This document shows positions 43,783-50,712 of a stretch of 64,000 nt of DNA, piece by piece; positions within the stretch are counted from its first letter, which is position 1; the number at the start of each line of letters is the position of its first letter. This stretch comes from Rhodoblastus sp963703385 (lineage in GTDB: Bacteria > Pseudomonadota > Alphaproteobacteria > Rhizobiales > Beijerinckiaceae). The notes under the pieces are model-generated. The model made no database searches and was not told the origin of the DNA. It saw only the letters and a list, made by a program, of their open reading frames with translations. The DNA lies in NCBI GenBank assembly GCA_963703385.1, contig OY969816.1:2356001-2420000 (forward strand), written 5' to 3'. Position numbers and translations under genes: made by a program.

Positions 43783-44919
43783 TCACATCTTCCGGCTGTC
43801 GCGCTCTGGCTTTCCTGCCGGGCGGCGCACGTCGAAAGTTCGCGCGCCCTGAGCCGGGTCCATCGGCGCGAGCCAGGGCGAGGCCGCGAGGGTGGCCTGG
43901 GCGTCCGCCAGCCCCGCCTGCCAGCGCGACTCCATCGCCTGCCGGCCGAAGTCGAAATCCTTGGACGGGCCCTGCGGCTCGGCCGGGCGATAGATCAGAT
44001 GCGCGATGTCCATGGTCGTGACGCAGCCGAAATCATAAAGCCATTTTGCGCAAGGCAGCTCGCGCAGTTCCGGCGGCAGCCGCTCCCACAATTCGTTGAT
44101 ATTATGGCGCACGTCATGTTCGCGCCGGATCATGTCGGTCAGGGCGCGGGTGCGGCTCGAATAGCGGATGTCCTTCTCGCGCTCCGCGACCTGGCCGAGA
44201 TTTTTCGGCGCGCGGCCATGGGCGCGATACAAGTCGACCTGGAAGATCAGCCGGCTGCGGCGCGGAACGTTTTCGACCACATAGCGCAGCGGCGTGTTGG
44301 AGACCAGCCCGCCATCCCAAAAAGCTTCGCCGCCGATTTCGATCGCCGGAAAGCCTGGCGGCATGGCGCCGCTCGCCATCACATGCTCGGGACCGATTTT
44401 CATCCGGGCGTTGTCGAAATAGACGAGATTTCCGGTCTCGACATGGACCGCGCCGACCAAGAAGCGGGTTTCCCTGCTGTTGATCCGATCGAAATCCACC
44501 AGACGTTCGAGCGTCGATCGCAGCGCGGACGTGTCATAAAGGCTGGTCGCGCCCCAACCGAACCACAGCTCCAGCGGCGGGCGCGGCGCGAAAAAGCCGT
44601 TCTGGCCAAACATCAGCGCGCTTGCGGCGGCGAGGGCGTCGAAGGCGCCCAAAGCCGGCTGCGCCGGGAACAGCGGCGACGTCACCTCGTTCCAGAAGGC
44701 GCTCAGCCGCGCCACCCGATTTTTTGGGGCGTTGCCGGCGATGATCGCGGCGTTGACCGCGCCGATCGAAATGCCGGCGATCCAGTCGGGTAGATATTCG
44801 CTCGCCGCAAGCGCCTCGTAAACGCCGGCCTGATAGGCGCCGAGCGCGCCGCCGCCCTGCAGGACAAGGGCGACCATCTTGTCATAGGACGCCGGTCGCG
44901 CGGGCGATTGGCTCGTCAT
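43783..44919 (-). CDS. Patatin-like phospholipase with DUF3734
   Basis: A 378-residue protein. LVLQGGGALGAYQAGVYEAL is the oxyanion loop. IAGISIGAVNAAIIAGN holds the nucleophile Ser51 in GISIG. FWDGGLVSNTPLRYV gives the catalytic Asp. The C-terminal part (LYDFGCVTTMDIAHLIYRP) is the DUF3734 domain common in alphaproteobacteria, linked to lipid and polyhydroxyalkanoate turnover. No signal peptide. Confidence 0.88.
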   Translation of the reverse strand: MTSQSPARPASYDKMVALVLQGGGALGAYQAGVYEALAASEYLPDWIAGISIGAVNAAIIAGNAPKNRVARLSAFWNEVTSPLFPAQPALGAFDALAAASALMFGQNGFFAPRPPLELWFGWGATSLYDTSALRSTLERLVDFDRINSRETRFLVGAVHVETGNLVYFDNARMKIGPEHVMASGAMPPGFPAIEIGGEAFWDGGLVSNTPLRYVVENVPRRSRLIFQVDLYRAHGRAPKNLGQVAEREKDIRYSSRTRALTDMIRREHDVRHNINELWERLPPELRELPCAKWLYDFGCVTTMDIAHLIYRPAEPQGPSKDFDFGRQAMESRWQAGLADAQATLAASPWLAPMDPAQGARTFDVRRPAGKPERDSRKM

Positions 44920-44955
44920 GCGAAACTCCCGATACGGAGCGGTGAAAAAGGCCGC

Positions 44956-45414
44956 TCAGCCCAGATCTTCGGGCGTCGCCGGCATCGGCATGATCTCGAC
45001 GCCTTCCTCGACCAGCGCGCGGGCCTCTTCGGGCGAGGCCTGGCCGCGGATCGGCCGCTCCGGCGCCTCGCCGTCGTGAATGCGCCGGGCCTCGCGCGCG
45101 AATTCGGCGCCGACATCCACAGTGGCCGCGACAATTTTCTGGTGCAGCTCGCGCGCCATCTCCCGCAACCCATGGTCGGCCTCGCCGAGCAAGGCGACAT
45201 TCTGTTTCGGCGCCTTGTCCGGCTTCTGCGGCTTTCGCGGCGCGCGGTTCGCGCGCGCCACTGCCGGCGCCATCACCGCCTTGGCGATGTCAGTCCCATT
45301 GCAATAGGGGCAGGAGACGAGCTTTTTCGCGATCAAAAAATCATACGATCCGTTGCTGGCGAACCAGCTTTCGAATTGATGGCCGTTGGCGCAGACGAGG
45401 GCGAAGCGGATCAT
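44956..45414 (-). CDS. DUF1178 family protein
   Basis: A 152-residue protein beginning MIRFALVCANGHQFESWFAS with CPYCNG ~18 residues later; the two Cys sites probably bind zinc. The C-terminal part (ALVEEGVEIMPMPATPEDLG) is the conserved DUF1178 ending. Function unknown. Eight bp separate it from glutaredoxin, so the two are probably cotranscribed. Confidence 0.9.
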   Translation of the reverse strand: MIRFALVCANGHQFESWFASNGSYDFLIAKKLVSCPYCNGTDIAKAVMAPAVARANRAPRKPQKPDKAPKQNVALLGEADHGLREMARELHQKIVAATVDVGAEFAREARRIHDGEAPERPIRGQASPEEARALVEEGVEIMPMPATPEDLG

Positions 45415-45422
45415 GGCCGGCC

Positions 45423-45680
45423 TCAATCCGCCAGAAGGGGATCGAGCCGGCCTTCGTAATCCAGGTCGTGAAGGTCGTCGCAGCCGCCGACATGGCGGTC
45501 GGCGATGAAAATCTGCGGCACCGTCGTTCGACCGCTGGCGCGCTCGACCATTTCCGGGCGCAGGGCGGGATTGACGTCCACCCTGATTTCCTCGAAGGCG
45601 GCCCCCTTCTTGTTCAGCAGCGCCTTGGCGCGGATGCAATAGGGGCAGGTCGCGGTGGTGTAGATCTCGATCTTCTTCAT
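45423..45680 (-). CDS. grxC: Glutaredoxin 3
   Basis: An 85-residue dithiol glutaredoxin: KIEIYTTATCPYCIRAKALL (CPYC, Cys12 and Cys15), TVPQIFIADRHVGGCDDL with the cis-Pro and the GG motif of the glutathione site. It reduces disulfides using glutathione in the cytoplasm. Confidence 0.95.
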   Translation of the reverse strand: MKKIEIYTTATCPYCIRAKALLNKKGAAFEEIRVDVNPALRPEMVERASGRTTVPQIFIADRHVGGCDDLHDLDYEGRLDPLLAD

Positions 45681-45727
45681 GACGCTTTATTAATTCGGCC
45701 AAGGCGTGTGGGCAATGGGGAGAATTG

Positions 45728-46528
45728 TCACGCGCTGACGACGCGGGCGAAAACCAGCGCGTCAACCCTTTGCGCCCCGGCGCGCAGCAGCACCCGGGCC
45801 GCCGCGTTCAGGGTCGCGCCCGAGGTCATGACGTCGTCCACCAGCACGATTTTGCGCCCCTCGGCGTCGATCCGGCGCGTTTCCGGCACGGCGAAGGCGC
45901 CCTGAATGTTCTGGGCGCGCAGGCGGCGGGTCAGCCCGACCTGCGGCGGCGTCGGTTTTACCCGCAGCAGAAGCCCGGTTTCGACTGGCACGGCGGAAAC
46001 CTTTTCGATTCCGCGCGCCAGAGCCGCCGCCTGGTTGAAGCGCCGCCGCGCCAGCCGCGTCCAGTGCAGCGGGATCGGGACCAGCATGTCGGCGTCGGAC
46101 AAAAGCTCGGCGCCGGCGCGCGCCATCCACAGGCCCATCGGCCCGGCCAGTTCATCGCGGTCGGAATATTTCAGGCGATGGACCAGCCGCCGCGCCGGCC
46201 CGTCCTCGAAGCGCGCCACCGCCCGCGCCCGCGCGAAAACCGGCGGGTCGGCGAGCGCGGCGGGAGAAACCGTCCGGCCCCCGGCTTCCGCCGCCGGATC
46301 GGTCTCGAACGGCGTGCCGAGGCGCTCGCAATAGGGGCGCTCGATGAAGCGCATGGCGCGCCAGCATTGCGGGCACAGGCCGCCGTGTTCGGAAACCGCG
46401 CGGCGGCAGGCAAGGCAGGTCGGCGGATAGACCAAGTCGAGCGCCGCCCCGCCGGCCTTTTTCAGGACGAGCGCGCCGTCTTTCAGCCAGTTCGGCGCCG
46501 CGAAAGGCGCGGGAATGAGCCGGAACAT
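45728..46528 (-). CDS. comF: ComF-family phosphoribosyltransferase-like protein
   Basis: A 266-residue protein. The N-terminal zinc finger reads PTCLACRRAVSEHGGLCPQCW. The C-terminal PRTase domain reads DMLVPIPLHWTRLARRRFNQA and IVLVDDVMTSGATLNAAARVL (the PRPP loop). ComF proteins act in DNA uptake or nucleotide metabolism. It is divergent from the methyltransferase gene across a triplicated 15-bp repeat. Confidence 0.92.
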   Translation of the reverse strand: MFRLIPAPFAAPNWLKDGALVLKKAGGAALDLVYPPTCLACRRAVSEHGGLCPQCWRAMRFIERPYCERLGTPFETDPAAEAGGRTVSPAALADPPVFARARAVARFEDGPARRLVHRLKYSDRDELAGPMGLWMARAGAELLSDADMLVPIPLHWTRLARRRFNQAAALARGIEKVSAVPVETGLLLRVKPTPPQVGLTRRLRAQNIQGAFAVPETRRIDAEGRKIVLVDDVMTSGATLNAAARVLLRAGAQRVDALVFARVVSA

Positions 46529-46561
46529 GAGTTCAGCTTACCCCTTTTCGCCGCTTTGCGC

Positions 46562-46607
46562 GACTTTTGACGCCGGCTGTTTTGACGCCGGCTGTTTTGA
46601 CGCCGGC
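46562..46607. repeat. 15-bp triplicated repeat in the comF / methyltransferase gap
   Basis: TTTTGACGCCGGCTG occurs three times in tandem between the divergent comF and methyltransferase starts. Confidence 0.85.
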
Positions 46608-46631
46608 TTGGCGCAAGCGCATAACGGGCTT

Positions 46632-47519
46632 GTGACCGAACCGCCGCACATTTTCGACCGCGCTTTATGGCGCAAGCGCCTCGCCCGCGCCGCGCGGGCG
46701 AAACAATCCTGCGATTTTCTCGCCGCGCGGGTGGCCGAAGACCTCGCCTTTCGCCTGGCGCCGATCCGCCGCCCTTTTCCGCGCGCGCTTGACCTTGGCT
46801 CGCCGCATCCGGCGGTTTGGCGCGCTCTGGCCGCGCCGGGGCGGCTGGTTTTTCGCGCGGCGCCGGTCGTCGAACTCGCAGGCGGCGCCACACCTGCGCT
46901 GGTGGCCGATGAAGAGGCCCTGCCCTTCGCGCCGGAAAGTTTCGACCTCGTGGTCAGCGCGCTCAGCCTGCAATTCGTCAATGACCTGCCCGGCGTTTTC
47001 GCCCAGGCGCGCCGCATTCTCGCGCCGGACGGCCTGTTCCTCGCCGCTGTGGTCGGCGGCCAGACCCTTGCCGAATTGCGCTTCTGTCTCGCCCAGGCGC
47101 AGGACGAGATCGAGGGCGGGGCCAGCCCGCGCGTCGCGCCTTTCGCCGATCTGCGCGACCTCGGCGGTCTGTTGCAGCGCGCCGGCCTCGCTTTGCCGGT
47201 GACCGATTGCGACGCCTTCACCGTGCGCTATTCAAGCGCCTTCGACTTGATGCGCGACCTGCGCGCCATGGGCGCGACCAATGTTTTGGCCGCCGGCGCC
47301 CGACGCCCGCTGCGCCGCGACGTGGCGTTCAGGGCCGCCGCGCTTTACGCGGAAAAATTCTCCGATCCCGACGGGCGCATCCGCGCCACCTTCGAAATCG
47401 TCTGGACCTCGGGCTGGGCGCCGCATGAAAGCCAGCAAAAGCCGCTCGCGCCCGGCTCGGCGCAGACGCCGCTCAGCGCGGTTCTCGGCGACAAGAGCCG
47501 GGCGCCTAAGCCTTTTTAG
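46632..47519 (+). CDS. BioC/NDUFAF5-like SAM methyltransferase
   Basis: A ~295-residue protein from a GTG at 46632 (VTEPPHIFDRALWRKRLARA). RALDLGSPHPAVWRAL is a reduced SAM motif, LPFAPESFDLVVSALSLQFVNDLP is motif IV, and RILAPDGLFLAAVVGGQTL follows. The alphaproteobacterial NDUFAF5-type group has this HxF-DRxLxRxRRxRA opening. An ATG-started frame 117 bp earlier reads through a triplicated repeat (FDAGC) and overlaps comF, so I reject it. Motif I is Gly-poor, so activity is not certain. Confidence 0.8.
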   Translation: MTEPPHIFDRALWRKRLARAARAKQSCDFLAARVAEDLAFRLAPIRRPFPRALDLGSPHPAVWRALAAPGRLVFRAAPVVELAGGATPALVADEEALPFAPESFDLVVSALSLQFVNDLPGVFAQARRILAPDGLFLAAVVGGQTLAELRFCLAQAQDEIEGGASPRVAPFADLRDLGGLLQRAGLALPVTDCDAFTVRYSSAFDLMRDLRAMGATNVLAAGARRPLRRDVAFRAAALYAEKFSDPDGRIRATFEIVWTSGWAPHESQQKPLAPGSAQTPLSAVLGDKSRAPKPF

Positions 47520-48021
47520 GCGCCGTCGCCCCCAAAAACGCGGCGAAGGCGATGGCGAGCGAGATCGGCGCGTTCCATGCCGCGAGCGACAGGCCCAAAA
47601 TGCGCAGGGCGGGCGCGTCGCAGCGCACGACATGGACATGCTCCAGTTGCGCGCGGAATTGCTCCATCGAGGTCGGGGCGACGAATTTTCCGGTGCAGCC
47701 TGTCGGTCCCGGCCAGAATTTCCACTCCACCCCGGCGTGATAGGCCGCGAGCGCCGCGCCGGCCAGGAAAATCACCGCCAGCAGGATGAGAATCGCGCGC
47801 GCAAAAAGCGGCGGCGCGTTGCGGGCGAGAAAGACGGCCGCCGCCGCGAGCGGCAGAGAAGCGTAATAGGGATAGCGCTGGATCAGGCACAATTCGCAGG
47901 GCTGGAAGCCCAAGGCCTGAAAGGTCCAGGCGCCGGCGAGCGTGGCCGCCGCCGCCGCCAGCACGAGCAGCGCGGCCTTTTCGGGCGAGAGGCCGGCGCG
48001 GAGCCGGGCGACAACGGTCAT
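47506..48021 (-). CDS. DsbB-family disulfide bond protein
   Basis: A 171-residue membrane protein with four helices. FQPCELCLIQRYPYYA holds the CxxC that faces the periplasm and passes electrons to quinone. GPTGCTGKF and VVRCDAP give the second Cys pair region. ATG 48021 (MTVVARL) is chosen; a longer frame overlaps the next gene. It converges on the methyltransferase. Confidence 0.9.
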   Translation of the reverse strand: MTVVARLRAGLSPEKAALLVLAAAAATLAGAWTFQALGFQPCELCLIQRYPYYASLPLAAAAVFLARNAPPLFARAILILLAVIFLAGAALAAYHAGVEWKFWPGPTGCTGKFVAPTSMEQFRAQLEHVHVVRCDAPALRILGLSLAAWNAPISLAIAFAAFLGATAPKKA

Positions 48022-48025
48022 GGCG

Positions 48026-48608
48026 TCACACCAGATGGGCGGCGGTCCAAAAACCGCCGACAATGATGGCGAGCAGGGTCACGACAAACCAGGCGAAATG
48101 CTTTTCCAGCCAGACCCGGATAGGGTCGCCGAAATGAGTTCATCGCCGCCGCCACGAGAAAGAAACGCGCGCCGCGGGTGATCACCGCCAGCAGCACGAA
48201 GAGCGGCAGATTATAGCCGAGCAGCCCGCTGACGATGGTGACGAGCTTGAAGGGAATGGGCGTCAGGCCTTTCACCAGAATGAAGGCCCAGCCCCAATGG
48301 GCGTAGAATTCGCGTAAAGCGTCGATGCGCGATCCGTAGCCATAGAGGTGGATGATATATTGGCCGATGGTGTCGTAGAGCGCGGCCCCGATGAAATAGC
48401 CCAGAACGCCGCCCGTGACGGAAGCGATGGTGCAGACGGCGGCGTAGAACCAGGCCTTGGCCGGCCTGGCGAGCGACATCGGCAGCAGGATCAGATCCGG
48501 CGGCAGGGGGAAGAAGGAGCTTTCGGCAAAGGCGATCCCGGCGAGCGCCAGCGTCGAGTGCCGGCTTTCCGCGAGCGAAAAAGTCCAGTCGTAAAGCCTT
48601 TTGAACAT
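48026..48608 (-). pseudogene. YqaA-family (SNARE-associated/DedA-like) membrane protein, C-terminal frameshift
   Basis: A ~190-residue VTT-domain protein: KRLYDWTFSLAESRHSTLAL, ESSFFPLPPDLILLPMSL, TGGVLGYFIGAALYDTIG, GLTPIPFKLVTIVSGLLGYN. Near 48134 one extra T shifts the frame; removing it restores SFGDPIRVWLEKHFAWFV and a normal transmembrane end with stop at 48026. As it stands the C-terminus is scrambled (RRPYPGLAGKAFRL). Either an assembly indel or a recent mutation. Confidence 0.85.
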
Positions 48609-48777
48609 CGTGATCCGATCTTTTGCGTGCCCGGCCTTGGTACACGTTCACGCGACCGGGGCCAAGACGTCCTGTTTAATCCCCGAATGCTAAAAATGAC
48701 GCAACGCGGATGCGGGGCGATTGACGGGGCGGCGCCGCACGTTATATTTCGCGCCTCTTCCGGGACTTCCCCGGCAG

Positions 48778-48863
48778 GCCCCTGTGGCGGAATTGGTAGA
48801 CGCGCTCGAACTCAAAATCGAGTTCCGCAAGGAGTGCTGGTTCGATCCCGGCCAGGGGCACCA
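48778..48863 (+). tRNA. tRNA-Leu(CAA), integration site
   Basis: Acceptor GCCCCTG/CAGGGGC, long variable arm TTCCGCAAGGAG, T-arm GCTGG-TTCGATC-CCGGC, encoded CCA. The anticodon stem CTCGA/TCGAG closes the loop ACTCAAAA, which is 8 nt instead of 7; with the usual 7-nt loop CTCAAAA the anticodon is CAA. The extra A is either an assembly indel or a real expansion. A tyrosine integrase lies 192 bp downstream, the usual arrangement for tRNA-targeted elements. Confidence 0.9.
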
Positions 48864-48963
48864 ATCATACGTATCATAGAATTCCAGACCGTCTCAAAAT
48901 CGCTTTAAATGTAAGGCATTTCAGGCGGTTTTGCGTCTCTGTACGTCTCCCTCCGTCCCACGT

Positions 48964-49040
48964 GAACCAACAAAATTGTTGGTCTTTTTGTTGGTTCGTG
49001 GCATTTTTGTTCGCGCCAGAGACCAACAAAGACCAACAGC
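48964..49040. repeat. Cluster of ACCAACAA / TTGTTGGT repeats, candidate integrase arm sites
   Basis: GAACCAACAAAA (48964-48975) pairs with TTTTGTTGGTTC (48986-48997). A further TTGTTGGT lies between them (48976-48983). Two direct units GACCAACAAA and GACCAACAGC follow (49021-49040). All lie between tRNA-Leu and the integrase start. Confidence 0.75.
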
Positions 49041-49055
49041 GCCAGCGAGGACGAC

Positions 49056-50273
49056 ATGCCGCTCTCCGATGCCGCCATCCGCGCCGCAAAACCAAGTGCA
49101 AGCGGAAGGCTGACGCTTTCCGACGGAGGCGGCCTGCAACTGTGGGTCACTTCGACGGGTTCAAAGCTTTGGAACCTGGCCTATCGTTTCGGTGGAAAAC
49201 AAACTCGGGTTGCTTTGGGGGCTTGGCCAACGATCACTCTCAAGGATGCCCGCAAGCTTCGGGAGGATGCCAAGTCCCTCTTGGCCAAAGGCATCGATCC
49301 CGGCGAGCGGCGGAAGCAAGACAAGGTCCGCGAGGCTGTCGAAAGGAATAACACTTTTGACGCTATCGCGGACGAACTGATCGAAAAGAAGCGCCGCGAA
49401 GGCAAGACCGAAAAGACGCTTTACAAAAATAAATGGGCGCTTGGCTTCGCCAGCCAGTCGATTGGGTCGAGGCCAATCGCATCCATTACCGCTCCCGAGG
49501 TGTTGGCGGCGCTTCGAACGGTAGAAGCAAGGGGGCACCACGAGACTGCGGTTCGACTGCGCGCTCTTATCGGACAGGTTTTCAGATACGGCATCGCCAC
49601 CGGCCGTTGTGGAAGCGACCCAACATTTGCGCTGCGCGGAGCATTGACCGCGCCGGTCACGAAACACCGGCCGGCAATCATCGAGCCTATCGCTTTTGGC
49701 GGCCTGCTGCGCTCCATCGACGGGTACGCAGGCGATCCGGCGACACGCGTCGCCCTGCAATTGCTCACGCTCACGTTCGTCAGGCCGGGGGAGCTGAGGA
49801 ATGCTGAATGGTCCGAGTTCGATCTGAACGCCGCGGTTTGGTCGATCCCCGCTGGCCGGATGAAAATGCGGCGTCCACATCGCGTGCCCCTCGCCCCGCA
49901 AGCGGTCAGTCTGTTGCGGGAATTGCACGCCATTTCGGGCCACCGCCGCCTTCTGTTTCCCGGACTGCGCTCGGTCGAGCGTCCGATTTCGGAAAACACG
50001 CTGAACGGCGCGCTGCGCCGGCTCGGATATTCCCAGGACCAGATGACTGCGCACGGCTTCCGAGCTGCTGCATCGTCTATATTGAATGAAAGCCGCAAAT
50101 GGAGCGGCGACGCCATCGAGCGACAGCTCGCCCACGCCGACCCTGACGAAGTGCGCCGGGCTTATGCGCGCGCCGATTTCTGGCCCGAGCGTATCGAGAT
50201 GATGAAGTGGTGGGCCGATCACGTCGACGGGCTCCGGCAGGGCGCTGAGGTCGCGCCGCTGCGGCGGGCGTGA
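49056..50273 (+). CDS. int: Tyrosine-type site-specific integrase (P4-like)
   Basis: A 405-residue protein with an N-terminal DUF4102-type arm-binding domain (LSDAAIRAAKPSASGRLTLS; GGLQLWVTSTGSKLWNLAYR), a core-binding domain (~100-190) and the catalytic domain with R243 (FVRPGELRNAEW), K270 (GRMKMRRPHRVPL), H333-x-x-R336 (MTAHGFRAAAS), H360 (LAHAD) and Y370 (RRAYARADF). All catalytic residues are present. It integrates or excises the element at the adjacent tRNA-Leu. Confidence 0.95.
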   Translation: MPLSDAAIRAAKPSASGRLTLSDGGGLQLWVTSTGSKLWNLAYRFGGKQTRVALGAWPTITLKDARKLREDAKSLLAKGIDPGERRKQDKVREAVERNNTFDAIADELIEKKRREGKTEKTLYKNKWALGFASQSIGSRPIASITAPEVLAALRTVEARGHHETAVRLRALIGQVFRYGIATGRCGSDPTFALRGALTAPVTKHRPAIIEPIAFGGLLRSIDGYAGDPATRVALQLLTLTFVRPGELRNAEWSEFDLNAAVWSIPAGRMKMRRPHRVPLAPQAVSLLRELHAISGHRRLLFPGLRSVERPISENTLNGALRRLGYSQDQMTAHGFRAAASSILNESRKWSGDAIERQLAHADPDEVRRAYARADFWPERIEMMKWWADHVDGLRQGAEVAPLRRA

Positions 50274-50351
50274 TCGATGCGAGAGCGATTGATGTCCAAT
50301 GGGTAGTTTTCGCGCACACGCCGGGAACGGGACATGACGCCCACCCCGCCA

Positions 50352-50582
50352 TTATCCGTCTCGCGATCGGTCATCGAAGTCGACCTTGCCTCTGGGACGC
50401 CACGCTACGGGATCGGCGATCCAGCGATTGATGTCGGATTCACGCCAGCCGGCGCCGTTGACGCTGATCCTGATCTGGGGCGGGAACGTGCCCTCGGCAA
50501 TCTTGCGGTAGATGGTGGACCGGGACAGGCCGGTGCGGGCAAGAACAGTTTTCAGGCGGATGATACGGTCTGGTTCGCGCAT
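50352..50582 (-). CDS. AlpA-family transcriptional regulator
   Basis: A 76-residue MerR-like helix-turn-helix protein: RIIRLKTVLARTGLSRSTIY, then GTFPPQIRI, then GWRESDINRWI. AlpA proteins act as excisionase or activator for P4-type integrases, so it probably controls the neighbouring element. Confidence 0.9.
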   Translation of the reverse strand: MREPDRIIRLKTVLARTGLSRSTIYRKIAEGTFPPQIRISVNGAGWRESDINRWIADPVAWRPRGKVDFDDRSRDG

Positions 50583-50712
50583 GGCTGCGCTGCCTCCTGC
50601 TGACTGTTTCTGACGGCTTCTGGGACCAGACAGAGCAAGGATTTATTGATGTGCAAGAGGGTATTTCGACGTCGTAGTACTGTGGCGCACAGGCGGCGGA
50701 AAATAGGCTGGG

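Noticed and set aside
46515..46631. ATG-started N-terminus of the methyltransferase
   Set aside because: It overlaps comF and codes a Phe-Asp-Ala-Gly-Cys repeat from the triplicated 15-mer; the conserved domain begins at GTG 46632.
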